DNA of 24,495 bases from CAZXNF01 sp050741255 (lineage in GTDB: Bacteria; Pseudomonadota; Gammaproteobacteria; Burkholderiales; SG8-41). A program made the translations under genes and the position numbers. The notes under the pieces were generated by a model. That model was given only the letters and a program-made list of their open reading frames with translations, was not told where the DNA came from and searched no databases. Below are positions 1-7,739 of this stretch, one piece after another. Where the stretch lies: assembly GCA_050741255.1 (NCBI GenBank), contig JBOIEQ010000058.1, forward strand, positions 1 through 24,495. Direction: 5' to 3'. Positions within the stretch are counted from its first letter, which is position 1; each line of letters begins with the position of its first letter.

Positions 1-4
1 TTTG

Positions 5-108
5 GTTACTTTCTCTTGTCCGCACAAGAGAAAGTGACTAGCCGCCGGGCTACCCCCGGCGACTTTGACTGAAGCAACCAGCCGCCAGGCTGCCCCAGGC
101 GACGTTGA
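5..108. repeat. Hairpin plus two-copy 40-bp-period repeat
   Basis: Bases 5-19 pair with 24-38 in a 15-bp stem (one G-T wobble) around a 4-base loop. After it come two similar copies, about 36-68 and 76-108, offset by exactly 40 bases, each holding GCCGCC-GGCT-CC-GGCGAC-type sequence that can itself fold. This looks like a dispersed intergenic repeat of the genome. It lies downstream of the minus-strand aminotransferase gene and could also help end its transcript, but no clear U-tract follows on that strand. Confidence 0.6.
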
Positions 109-161
109 GCACTGTCGTGAGGGCGACCCATAACGTCAATTCGGCAAGTCCATAACAGGCT

Positions 162-1307
162 CTAGATTCCGCGCAGGATGTCGGTGCCGCGCTTGAGCGT
201 GTCCTCGGACTTGGCGAAACAGAAGCGCAGCACGCGGTCGCAGTGCCCGTCGCGGTAGAAGGCGGACAGCGGGATCGAGGCGATGCCCTTGTCCTTCGTC
301 AGCCGCACGGCGAGATCGGTGTCCTTCTCGTCCGTGATCGCGTCGTAGGCGAGGTTCTGGAAGAAGGTGCCGCGCGAGGGCAGCACGCGAAAGCGCGAGC
401 CCGCGACGCCGGCCAGGAAGAAGTCGCGCTTCTGCTGGTAGAAGGCCGCGAGTTCCAGGTAGGCATCCCGGTCCTGCATGTAGTCGGCCAGCACGTGCTG
501 CAGCGGACCGTTGGCGACGAAGGCGTTGAACTGGTGCACCTTGCGGAACTCCGCCATCAGGTCGCGCGGCGCCAGCACATAGCCCGTCTTCCAGCCGGTG
601 ACGTGGTAAGTCTTGCCGAAAGACGAGACGACGAGGCTGCGTTCGGCGAGGCCGGGAAAGCGCGCCACGCTCTGGTGAGTGTGGCCGTCGAACACGATGT
701 GCTCGTAGACCTCGTCGCTCACCACCACGATGCCGGTGCCGCGCAGGAGATGGTCCAGCATTCCCATGTCCTCGGCCGAGAACACGCTGGTGGTCGGATT
801 GTTGGGTGTGTTGACGAGGATCATGCGGGTTCTGGGCGTGAGCGCCGCGCGCACCGCTTCCCAGTCGATGCTGTAGTCCGGGTAGCGCAGGCGCACCGCC
901 ACCGGCGTGCCGCCGTTGACCTCGATCGCCGGCACGTAGCTGTCGTAGGTCGGTTCGAACACGATGACTTCATCGCCGGGGCGCACGAAGGCCGTCACCG
1001 CGGTGAAGATGCCGTAGGTCGCGCCCGGCACCACGGTGACCTCGGTGTCGGGATCGTAGGTCGCGCCGTAGAGCGCCGCGGTTTTCTCCGCGATCGCCGC
1101 GCGCAGCGCCGGGATGCCCGCCGAGGGCGGATACTGGTTGAGGCCGGCGTTGAAATACTTCGTGACCAGTTCGCGCAGCTTCGGCGCGCACTCGAAGTCC
1201 GGAAAGCCCTGCGACAGGTTGATCGCGCCGTGCTGCGCGGCCAGCCCCGACATGACCGTGAAGATCGTGGTGCCGACGTGTGGCAGCTTGCTGGGCGGCA
1301 CGGCCAT
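162..1307 (-). CDS. PLP-dependent aminotransferase, methionine-aminotransferase (YbdL) type
   Basis: A 381-residue cytoplasmic fold-type I aminotransferase. The family moves the amino group of methionine, aromatic or kynurenine-like amino acids to a 2-oxo acid. Visible motifs are the substrate-end segment SQGFPDF (32-38), NTPNNP (166-171), the PLP-ring aspartate in SDEVYEH (D198), the Schiff-base lysine in SSFGKTYH (K232) and a carboxylate-binding arginine in LRFCFAK near the C-terminus. Length is normal for the class. The start is ATG 1305-1307, immediately after the TAG of the upstream lipoprotein gene with no spacer, so it is the last gene of a three-gene minus-strand operon. YbdL-like substrate preference is inferred from QGFPDF and overall layout; kynurenine or aspartate aminotransferase activity remains possible. 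Confidence 0.9.
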   Translation of the reverse strand: MAVPPSKLPHVGTTIFTVMSGLAAQHGAINLSQGFPDFECAPKLRELVTKYFNAGLNQYPPSAGIPALRAAIAEKTAALYGATYDPDTEVTVVPGATYGIFTAVTAFVRPGDEVIVFEPTYDSYVPAIEVNGGTPVAVRLRYPDYSIDWEAVRAALTPRTRMILVNTPNNPTTSVFSAEDMGMLDHLLRGTGIVVVSDEVYEHIVFDGHTHQSVARFPGLAERSLVVSSFGKTYHVTGWKTGYVLAPRDLMAEFRKVHQFNAFVANGPLQHVLADYMQDRDAYLELAAFYQQKRDFFLAGVAGSRFRVLPSRGTFFQNLAYDAITDEKDTDLAVRLTKDKGIASIPLSAFYRDGHCDRVLRFCFAKSEDTLKRGTDILRGI

Positions 1308-2195
1308 CTAGATCGCCCCTTTGGCTGGCGCCGCGGTTGTCCCCGCCGGTGTCGCGCTCAGCGCGTTCAGGTCGTCGACATACCCCTGCAGGCGTTTCAC
1401 CGCGTGCGTGCGCTGCGCCGGCGTGAACATCTTCCAGGTACGGACGAAGATTTGCGCGCGTTCCTCGTAGGCCACGGTCACCACCTTTTCGTATTCCGGG
1501 CTGCGCCCCGCCTCCCAGTCGAGCAGCCACGCGCGCAGGCGCGGCGCGAACTGCGCGCGATCGTGCCGCAGCTTCAGGATCTCGATCAGTTCGTGCTGGC
1601 GCCGCCGCCGGTCTTCGTCGCGCAGGTGGTTGACGAGCGGCATCGCGAACACCATCTCGCGCAGTTGCGCCGCCTGCTCGCGGTTCAGGTCGCCCGCCCA
1701 GTCCTCGGCCTGGCCCAGGGTCTTCTTGAACTGCGCCAGCTTGCGCTCCTCGGTGCCGCGCTCGAGCGCGGTGTCCTTCACGAACTTCGCGTTGTCCTTG
1801 TCGAACTGGCGCTGCAGGTGGTGGAGTTGCTCGGGCGTCAGGGTGACCGCGATCGCAATGGCGTCATCGAAACTCTGGCGCACCACCGTGCGGTAGCGGT
1901 CCCGGATGCCGTCCACGAACCAGGTGACGTCCGCGGTCGCCGGTCCGCGTTCGAGCCGCGTGCGCGCCTCGGTCAGGAACCGCGCGTAGTCCGGCAGTTG
2001 CGTGCGGCGATGCCAGGCCAAGAGGCGGTCGAGCCGCCGGCGGAAGTCCTGCTCCTGGGCCGCGTCGAGATTGAAGTAATCGTTCGTCATGTAGACGACG
2101 ATGGTGTCGGCCTGGTTGTAGCCGAAGCGGATGGTGCTGCAGCCTGCCGCGACGGCCAGCAGCACCAGCAGGAACGCCTTGACCGCGCGCTTCAT
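1308..2195 (-). CDS. DUF6279-type lipoprotein
   Basis: A 295-residue predicted lipoprotein. It starts MKRAVKAFLLVLLAVAAGC, a signal peptide with an AAGC lipobox (Cys19), followed by STIRFGYNQAD. The rest is charged and apparently all-helical with many Glu, Arg and Gln residues, a composition I associate with the DUF6279 family of uncharacterised proteobacterial lipoproteins. No catalytic motif is visible. The ATG at 2193-2195 overlaps the TGA of the transporter upstream (4-base ATGA), and its own TAG abuts the aminotransferase start. It is therefore co-translated with both neighbours. Function is unknown. Confidence 0.8.
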   Translation of the reverse strand: MKRAVKAFLLVLLAVAAGCSTIRFGYNQADTIVVYMTNDYFNLDAAQEQDFRRRLDRLLAWHRRTQLPDYARFLTEARTRLERGPATADVTWFVDGIRDRYRTVVRQSFDDAIAIAVTLTPEQLHHLQRQFDKDNAKFVKDTALERGTEERKLAQFKKTLGQAEDWAGDLNREQAAQLREMVFAMPLVNHLRDEDRRRRQHELIEILKLRHDRAQFAPRLRAWLLDWEAGRSPEYEKVVTVAYEERAQIFVRTWKMFTPAQRTHAVKRLQGYVDDLNALSATPAGTTAAPAKGAI

Positions 2196-3466
2196 GCCGC
2201 TTCCCGCGCGGCGAGCTGGCGCTGCCGGCGTCCGAGGGCGAGCGCGAGCAGCATCCAGCCGGCGGCGAGCGGCGCGGCCAGCCATGAGAGCGTCGTCAGC
2301 GACAGCGCGAAGGGCTTGATCGCCTGATACAGCCACCCGCTGGCGGTGTCGGCGCCGCGGAACACCACGGTGTCGATAAAGTTCTTGGCTTTGTACTTGG
2401 CCTCGCGGTCGAGGACCGAGAACAGCAGCTCGCGCGCGGGTTTGGCCAGCGCGTACTCGCCCGCCCGCCGCACGATCTGGACGGCCACCAGTACGGCGAA
2501 CAGCGGAAACAGGGCGATCGCGACAAACCCTGCTATCGCGAGCGCGGGTAGCGTGGCCAGTGTGCCGGCGACGCCGAGCCAGCGGAGGAGGCGCGCGGTC
2601 AGCCCCAGTTGCAGGACGGCGGTGAGCAGGTTGACGGCGAGATCGACGCGCGCGAAGAACCCGATGCGTTCCTCGTTCGCCGGGTAGGCGTTGAGCGCGA
2701 GCGTCGCGGTTTCGAAATAGAGCATCGTGAACAGGGCCGAGTGGAGGAACAGGTAGGCGCAGACGCCCAGCAGGTAAGGCGAACGGGCGACGGTCGTCAG
2801 GCCGCCCCACATGGACCCGCCGATCGGGGCTTCGTTCCCCACCGCCATCGCAGGGCTGCGGGCGGGCGCCGGACTGTCCGGCAGCAGACCGTACAGGCAG
2901 GCGAGCGCCAGTCCCAGAAACGCCGCCGACACCAGCAACAGGTTCGCGGTGCCGAGCGTGTTCACGAACAGCGCGGTCAGCAGCGGGCCGGTCAGCGCGC
3001 CCGCGCTCCCGCCGGCAGCGATCAGCCCGAACAGCCGCGCGCCCTGCGGTGCGGAGAACAGGTCCACCATGAAGCTCCAGAACACCGACACGACGAACAG
3101 GTTGAACACGCTGACCCATACGAAGAAGGCGTCCGCGACGGCCTGCGGGGCGACGCCGGCCGCGAGGAGTGCGTAGAAGCCCACCAGATTGAGGCCAAAG
3201 AAGACGTAGACGGCCGGCAGGAAACGGCGCCGCGGCAGGCGGGACGTGAGCCAGCCGAACACGGGGGTCAGGACGAGCATGGCGACGAAGGTCGCGGTGA
3301 ACAGCGCCGGCAGGCGGTCCACGCCGCCCGCGATGCCCAGGGCATCGCGCACCGGGCGCAGCACGTAGTAGCCGGCGAGCAGGCAATAGAACCAGGCGAA
3401 GGCCAGACCGACCGCCCGCCATTCGCCGGTGCGGACCGGCACCAGCGCGGCAAAGGCTCTCAGCAT
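2192..3466 (-). CDS. MFS-like NTP/NDP-exchanger-family membrane transporter
   Basis: A 424-residue integral membrane protein with about 12 hydrophobic segments. The N-terminal stretch WFYCLLAGYYVLRPVRDALG (about residues 25-44) is the kind of signature seen in bacterial proteins annotated as NTP/NDP exchange (ATP/ADP translocase-like) transporters in the MFS clan. A further conserved-looking region is ALAKPARELLFSVLDREAKYKAKNFIDTVV, typical of that group's second half. In free-living bacteria this subgroup has no proven nucleotide substrate, so real cargo is unknown. It heads the minus-strand operon; the 3467-3692 gap separates it from the divergent acetyltransferase. The start ATG at 3464-3466 precedes a natural hydrophobic N-terminus. 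Confidence 0.75.
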   Translation of the reverse strand: MLRAFAALVPVRTGEWRAVGLAFAWFYCLLAGYYVLRPVRDALGIAGGVDRLPALFTATFVAMLVLTPVFGWLTSRLPRRRFLPAVYVFFGLNLVGFYALLAAGVAPQAVADAFFVWVSVFNLFVVSVFWSFMVDLFSAPQGARLFGLIAAGGSAGALTGPLLTALFVNTLGTANLLLVSAAFLGLALACLYGLLPDSPAPARSPAMAVGNEAPIGGSMWGGLTTVARSPYLLGVCAYLFLHSALFTMLYFETATLALNAYPANEERIGFFARVDLAVNLLTAVLQLGLTARLLRWLGVAGTLATLPALAIAGFVAIALFPLFAVLVAVQIVRRAGEYALAKPARELLFSVLDREAKYKAKNFIDTVVFRGADTASGWLYQAIKPFALSLTTLSWLAAPLAAGWMLLALALGRRQRQLAAREAA

Positions 3467-3627
3467 CGGCGCAGTTTAGCGCACCGCCCCGGGGCGGCGG
3501 CCTGTGGCCAGAGTGGTGCGTCGCCGGGGTCGCGGCACCCGTTTCGAGCGAAGGCAATCCTGACATTGCTGTAAGTAACTATTTGATGAGATTAGTTAAT
3601 TAGTGCACTTTGAAATCAAATATTCAC

Positions 3628-3656
3628 TTGTGGAAAGCGCCTGCTCCCCATATATT
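3628..3656 (+). promoter_or_regulatory. Possible sigma70-like promoter for the GNAT gene
   Basis: In an unusually AT-rich stretch (about 3560-3690) between divergent genes, TTGTGG (3628-3633) and TATATT (3651-3656) are 17 bases apart. Transcription would begin near 3663, downstream of the ATG codons at 3603 and 3660, which supports ATG 3693 as the translation start. The -35 box matches the consensus only at TTG, so this is tentative. The rest of the 3467-3692 gap shows no gene. Confidence 0.35.
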
Positions 3657-3692
3657 GCAATGCAACAATTCTTATTGGAAACGGAACACCTG

Positions 3693-4304
3693 ATGACGAC
3701 CACCCACGCGAACGTGACGATCGTGCAGAAGCTCGGCGCCCCCGCCCGCGGCGCCATGCTCACGCACCTGCAGCGGCTGTCCCACGAGGACCGGCGGCTG
3801 CGCTTCGGGGTGTACATGACCGATCCCGCGCTCGCGCATTACGTGGCCGACATCGACTTCGCGCACGACCACGTGTTCGGCATCCTTGCGCCCGACCTCA
3901 CACTGCTGGGCATGGCGCACCTCGCGCTGGACCGCGGCAAGAGCTTCGCCGAGCTGGGCCTGTCGGTGGATCCCATGCACCGCGGCCGCGGCTACGGTCT
4001 GGCGCTGCTCGAGCGCGGTCGCCTGGCGGCCGTGAACCGCGGCTACCGCACGCTGTTCATGCACTGCCTGACCGAAAACAGGATCATGGTGCACCTCGCG
4101 CGCAAGGCGGGCCTGCGACTGATCACGCAGGAGGGCGAAGTAGACGCGCTGCTCGCGCTAGCCCCCACCAACCTCGGCGCGATGGCGGCGGAAGCGGTGG
4201 CGGACCAGATCGCGCTCGCGGACTATTTCCTGAAGCAGCACTTCCAGTGGGCCTTCCGCTCGGCCCGCGCCCGGGACACGATCGGCGCCGCCGGCGCGCG
4301 TTAG
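3693..4304 (+). CDS. GNAT-family N-acetyltransferase
   Basis: A 203-residue acetyltransferase from ATG 3693 (233 residues if ATG 3603 is used). The acetyl-CoA pyrophosphate loop is the motif A segment DPMHRGRGYGLALLERG, followed by the family pattern ENRIMVHLARKAGLR (motif B region). The substrate cannot be read from the sequence. I prefer 3693 because GGAA lies just upstream, a plausible promoter ends between 3603 and 3693, and residues before MTTTHANVTIV are AT-rich and non-typical. It is transcribed alone, divergent from the transporter operon, with a separate downstream receptor gene starting about 110 bases later. Confidence 0.85.
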   Translation: MTTTHANVTIVQKLGAPARGAMLTHLQRLSHEDRRLRFGVYMTDPALAHYVADIDFAHDHVFGILAPDLTLLGMAHLALDRGKSFAELGLSVDPMHRGRGYGLALLERGRLAAVNRGYRTLFMHCLTENRIMVHLARKAGLRLITQEGEVDALLALAPTNLGAMAAEAVADQIALADYFLKQHFQWAFRSARARDTIGAAGAR

Positions 4305-4412
4305 CCGCGGCAGGGGCGGCGGCCCCGCGTTGACCGGGGCGCCGGCCCGTTCGATACTCGCTCCTCGCAGCGCCGCTTCGGCGCCATGACAAGACTTGCG
4401 AGGAGGTTCCAG

Positions 4413-5384
4413 ATGAAATCCCTGCTCACGGGCGCCGCGGCGCTGGTGATGATGGCTGCCGCGTCAGCCGTCGCACAGACACCCGCCTATCCCTCCAAAC
4501 CGGTGCGCATCATCGTCCCCTTCGCGGCGGGCGGCCCGGCCGACATCTACGCGCGCTTTCTCGGCCAGCGCCTCACCGAAGCGATGGGGCAGAACTTCGT
4601 GATCGAGAATCGCCCCGGCGCGGGCTCGATCATCGGCACCGAACTGGCGGCCAAGTCGCCGCCCGACGGCTACACACTGCTGCTCATGTCGAACACCCAC
4701 ACGGTGAACGAATCGCTGATCGCGAAAAAGCCCTTCGCGCTGATGAAGGACTTCGTGCCGGTGGCGCCGATCAACTACTCCGACCTCGTCTGGGTCGTGC
4801 ATCCCTCGCTGCCGGTGAAATCCGTAAAGGAACTGGTGGCGCTCGCCAAGGCCAACCCGCGCGGTCTCAACTACGCGTCCTCCGGCAACGGCACGCCGTA
4901 CCACATGGCGGGCGAGCTCTTCAAATCGATGGCCGGCGTGGACATCGTGCACATTCCGCACAAGGGCAGCTCGGAGGCGCGCACCAGCGTGCTGAGCGGC
5001 CAGGTGGAGCTGATGCCGGACGCGATCACGACGATGACGCCGATGGTGAAGGCGGGCCGCGTGCGCGCGCTGGCGACCACGGGCTCCAAGCGTTCTTCGG
5101 TACTGCCCGACGTGCCGACCGTGTCCGAGGCGGGCGTGAAAGGCTACGAGGCGACGATCTGGCTGGGCGTGATGGCGCCGGCCGGCACGCCGCGCGCGAT
5201 CGTCGACCGCCTGAACGCCGAGATCACGAAGATCACCAGCCAGCCGGAGGTGCGCAAGGCATGGGCCGCGCAGGGCGCCGAAGCGCTGAGCATGAACGTC
5301 GCCGAGTTCGAGAAGTATCTGAATGCCGACATCGCCAAGTGGGCGCAGGTGGTGAAGATGTCGGGGGCGCGGGCCGATCAATGA
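4413..5384 (+). CDS. Bug/TctC-family extracytoplasmic solute receptor
   Basis: A 323-residue periplasmic binding protein of the tripartite tricarboxylate transporter receptor (Bug) family, which binds carboxylates, amides or amino acids with high affinity. The signal peptide is MKSLLTGAAALVMMAAASAVAQ, then the family opening YPSKPVRIIVPFAAGGPADIYAR. Later hallmarks are VIENRPGAGSIIGTELAAKSPPDGYTLL, YASSGNGTPYHMAGELF and VPTVSEAGVKGYE. The start at ATG 4413 has GAGGAGG eight bases upstream; the in-frame ATG at 4386 lacks such a site. It sits just ahead of two FAH-family hydrolases and shares this set with a second receptor at 7740. No TctA/TctB membrane partners are in the window, common for orphan Bug receptors. 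Confidence 0.93.
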   Translation: MKSLLTGAAALVMMAAASAVAQTPAYPSKPVRIIVPFAAGGPADIYARFLGQRLTEAMGQNFVIENRPGAGSIIGTELAAKSPPDGYTLLLMSNTHTVNESLIAKKPFALMKDFVPVAPINYSDLVWVVHPSLPVKSVKELVALAKANPRGLNYASSGNGTPYHMAGELFKSMAGVDIVHIPHKGSSEARTSVLSGQVELMPDAITTMTPMVKAGRVRALATTGSKRSSVLPDVPTVSEAGVKGYEATIWLGVMAPAGTPRAIVDRLNAEITKITSQPEVRKAWAAQGAEALSMNVAEFEKYLNADIAKWAQVVKMSGARADQ

Positions 5385-5587
5385 CGGGATTAGGGATTCG
5401 AATACCGGGATTGGGGATTGGGGATTAGGGATTTGGGATCGGAAACCGACGGTGGGCGTAGCGCTCGACGCATTTTTGATTTCTAATCCCGACTCCCGAT
5501 TTTCAGAGGGTAGGGTGCGCAGGCGCACCCTATGGGTCTGCGGCGCTTTCGATCTCTAGTCCCCAATCCCGAATCTCAAATCCCGTC
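5383..5587. repeat. Inverted GGGATT/AATCCC repeat filling the intergenic gap
   Basis: The gap between receptor and FAH gene carries GGGATT-rich DNA on its left side and AATCCC-rich DNA on its right. Bases 5383-5399 and 5571-5587 are 17-bp inverted copies with two mismatches. G-tracts at 5407-5409, 5413-5416, 5420-5423 and 5428-5430 are separated by 3-4 bases and fit a G-quadruplex pattern. A different palindrome lies inside (5511-5532). No gene is visible here. Confidence 0.7.
5511..5532. repeat. REP-like perfect palindrome
   Basis: TAGGGTGCGC (5511-5520) and GCGCACCCTA (5523-5532) are perfect inverse complements around AG. It can form a 9-bp stem with a 4-base loop. This GGGTGCGC/GCGCACCC palindrome resembles a short repeat dispersed in many proteobacterial genomes. 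It could also act as a weak transcript end for the upstream receptor gene, though no T-run follows. Confidence 0.65.
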
Positions 5588-5603
5588 TTTTAGGAGCAGT
5601 TGA

Positions 5604-6503
5604 ATGCGCCTGGTCACCTTTTCCGATGCCACCAGCGCACGCATCGGCGTGCACGACCTCGAAACCAACACGATCGTCGACCTTGCCGCGCTGTCGCGGC
5701 TACCGCGGGACATGACGGCTTTCGTCGCGCTGGGCAAGAATGGCCTCAAGCGCGCGCGCGACGCGGTCAAGATCGCGAAGGCCGAGAACCGCGGGCTGCT
5801 TCCGCTGGCCTCGGTAAAGTTGCTCGCGCCGTTCCCGCGCCCCGCGAAGAACATCCTGTGTGTCGGCAAGAACTACTACGAGCACGCCAAGGAGTTCCAC
5901 AACTCCGGCTTCGACGCGAGCGCGGGCAAGGACGCGATTCCCGAACTGCCGATCATCTTCACGAAATGGCCCAACTCGGTGATCGCCAACGGCGAAACGA
6001 TCCCCAGCCATCTCGACTACACGAACTCGACCGACTACGAAGGCGAACTGACCGTCGTGATCGGCACCGGTGGCCGCGGCATCGCGAAGAAGGACGCGTT
6101 CAAGCACGTCTACGGCTACACCATCATCAACGACGTGACGGCGCGGACCTTGCAGAACGCGCACCGCCAGTGGTTCCTCGGCAAGAGCCTCGACGGCTAT
6201 TGCCCGATGGGGCCGTGCATCGTCACCGCCGACGAGGTGAAGGACGTGGGGCAATTGCACCTTGTCACCAAGGTCAACGGCGAGGTGCGGCAGGACACGC
6301 TGGTGAGCCAGCTGATTTTCGATATCCCGACGCTGATTGAAACGCTGTCGCGCGTGATGACGCTGGAACCGGGCGACCTCATCGCCACCGGCACCTGTGC
6401 GGGCGTGGGCATCGGCTTCAATCCGCCCAAATTTCTTAAGCCCGGCGACAAGGTCGCGATCACGATTGAGCCGATCGGTACGCTGGAGAATCCGGTCGCT
6501 TGA
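5604..6503 (+). CDS. Fumarylacetoacetate hydrolase (FAH) family protein 1
   Basis: A 299-residue cytoplasmic enzyme of the FAH superfamily, metal-dependent hydrolases, decarboxylases or hydratases acting on 2-oxo acids and ring-cleavage products. The C-terminal catalytic domain shows ILCVGKNYYEHAKE (84-97), the metal ligands in DYEGELTVVIG (E146, E148) and in INDVTAR (D177), and the late loop IATGTCAGVGIGF. The N-terminal 75 residues form the small family domain. ATG 5604 follows AGGAGC at the right spacing. With FAH protein 2 and two receptors it forms a receptor-enzyme-enzyme-receptor set, which suggests catabolism of a carboxylic acid whose identity is unknown. Ureidoglycolate lyase or 5-oxopent-3-ene-tricarboxylate decarboxylase-type annotations are alternatives. 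Confidence 0.9.
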   Translation: MRLVTFSDATSARIGVHDLETNTIVDLAALSRLPRDMTAFVALGKNGLKRARDAVKIAKAENRGLLPLASVKLLAPFPRPAKNILCVGKNYYEHAKEFHNSGFDASAGKDAIPELPIIFTKWPNSVIANGETIPSHLDYTNSTDYEGELTVVIGTGGRGIAKKDAFKHVYGYTIINDVTARTLQNAHRQWFLGKSLDGYCPMGPCIVTADEVKDVGQLHLVTKVNGEVRQDTLVSQLIFDIPTLIETLSRVMTLEPGDLIATGTCAGVGIGFNPPKFLKPGDKVAITIEPIGTLENPVA

Positions 6504-6632
6504 GGATGGTGAGGGGTGAGGAGGGAGGGGTGAGGGGATGGGCGTGAGCCGCAAGTATCCGAGATGGGCGGGCTGCGGGGCGCAGCCGGCTTTGCTTTTC
6601 CCCCTCACGCCTCTCGCCTCACGTCTCTCGCT
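6504..6632. repeat. Inverted GTGAGG/CCTCAC repeat with central hairpin
   Basis: Between the two FAH genes, a G-rich arm of GTGAGG-like units (6504-6546) is mirrored by a C-rich arm of CCTCAC-like units (6601-6632). In the middle, GGCTGCG (6571-6577) pairs with CGCAGCC (6581-6587) around GGG. The structure spans nearly the whole 144-base gap. Read-through transcription into the second FAH gene would fold here; no terminator-like T-run is clear. Confidence 0.6.
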
Positions 6633-6647
6633 TCAAGGGCTGCGCCC

Positions 6648-7598
6648 ATGAAGCTGTGCCGTTTCGACCGCGGTGACCGCCAGCCCCGGCTGGGTGCCGC
6701 GGACGGCGACTGCATCGTCGATTTCCTGGAAGCGCTGGGGAAGGAGATCGACGCGGATGCCCGCGTCGCCCTCGCCGACACGGCCGCGTTCATCGCCGCC
6801 GGCGAGAGCGCGCTCAAGCCGGCGCTGCGGGCGGTGGCCGGCGGCCGCGGCCGGCACGCGCGGCACAACGTGGAGCTGCTCGCGCCGCTCGTGCCGTCGC
6901 TCATCTTCTGCAGCGGAGAAAACTACTGGGACCACCGCGACGAGAAGCCTGCCGTCGAGCGCAAGGATCCGGAGTTTTTCCTCAAAACCTCTCTCGGGGT
7001 GATCGGCCCGGGTGAGGCGATCGTCCGCGACGAACGCGTGACAAAGAAGCTGGATTACGAAACGGAACTGCTGATCGTGATCGGCAAACCGGGCCGCCAC
7101 ATCCCGGCCACGCAGGCGCTCGAGCACGTGTTCGGCTACACGATCATGAACGACGTCACCGCGCGCGACCGCCAGGTCACGCTGCGCCCGGACGGTTCCT
7201 CGGTCTACAACCTGGGCCCCGGCAAGAACTTCGATACCTGCGCGCCGATCGGGCCATGGATCGTCACCGCCGATGAACTCCCGGATCCGCAGGCATTGCA
7301 GCTATCCACGACCGTGAACGGCCAGCCGCGGCAGAACAACTCGACCGGCAAGATGATCTGGACCTGCGCGCAATTGATCGCCTTCTTCTCGACCTTCGTC
7401 ACGCTGCGGCCTGGGGTGGTGATTTCCACCGGTACGCCCGGCGGCACGGCGTGGGGTACCGATCCGGAACTCGGCGGCAAAAAGCCGATGCGCCGCGACG
7501 TCGTCGCGCCGACGGGCTACCTGCAGCCCGGCGACCGCGTGACCTGCGCCATCGAGGGCATCGGTGAACTGACGAACCCGGTGATCGCTGCGGACTGA
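6648..7598 (+). CDS. Fumarylacetoacetate hydrolase (FAH) family protein 2
   Basis: A 316-residue second FAH-superfamily enzyme, clearly divergent from protein 1. The motifs are FCSGENYWDHRDE (87-99), the metal ligands in LDYETELLIVIG (E138, E140) and MNDVTAR (D169), and STGTPGGTAWGTD in the substrate loop. It has an N-terminal small domain beginning MKLCRFDRGD, the usual opening of this family. ATG 6648 fits this opening; no strong ribosome-binding site precedes it, so translation may rely on coupling or a weak site. Two different FAH proteins side by side suggest consecutive or parallel steps on related 2-oxo acid substrates. Confidence 0.9.
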   Translation: MKLCRFDRGDRQPRLGAADGDCIVDFLEALGKEIDADARVALADTAAFIAAGESALKPALRAVAGGRGRHARHNVELLAPLVPSLIFCSGENYWDHRDEKPAVERKDPEFFLKTSLGVIGPGEAIVRDERVTKKLDYETELLIVIGKPGRHIPATQALEHVFGYTIMNDVTARDRQVTLRPDGSSVYNLGPGKNFDTCAPIGPWIVTADELPDPQALQLSTTVNGQPRQNNSTGKMIWTCAQLIAFFSTFVTLRPGVVISTGTPGGTAWGTDPELGGKKPMRRDVVAPTGYLQPGDRVTCAIEGIGELTNPVIAAD

Positions 7599-7640
7599 AT
7601 GCGCGAGCGGTTGCCGGGGCTACAATCCCCGCGCTAGCCG

Positions 7641-7709
7641 CACCACCCCTGCCCGTTGGGCATCCCCTCCTCGTCGAGGAGGGGAGGGAGCGCAGCGGAA
7701 GGGGTGGTG
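7641..7709. repeat. Nested palindromic element ahead of second receptor gene
   Basis: An outer 10-bp stem, CACCACCCCT (7641-7650) with AGGGGTGGTG (7700-7709), encloses two further hairpins: GCCC-GTT-GGGC (7651-7661) and CCCCTCCTCG (7664-7673) with CGAGGAGGGG (7675-7684). RNA from either strand could fold into a branched structure. It lies 30 bases before the start of the second Bug receptor. It is most likely a dispersed REP/MITE-type element; a regulatory leader is possible. Confidence 0.65.
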
Positions 7710-7739
7710 GCCGCTCACGCCAAAAAAGAAGGAGGAGCC

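Noticed and set aside
243..2327. A very long plus-strand open frame (about 694 codons) opposite the aminotransferase and lipoprotein genes
   Set aside because: Its translation is arginine-, histidine- and alanine-rich without motifs, and the opposite strand carries recognisable proteins. It is a shadow of GC-rich coding.
3603..3692. N-terminal extension of the GNAT protein from ATG 3603
   Set aside because: The DNA is AT-rich promoter-like, a candidate promoter lies inside it, and the acetyltransferase pattern begins after ATG 3693. It cannot be fully excluded.
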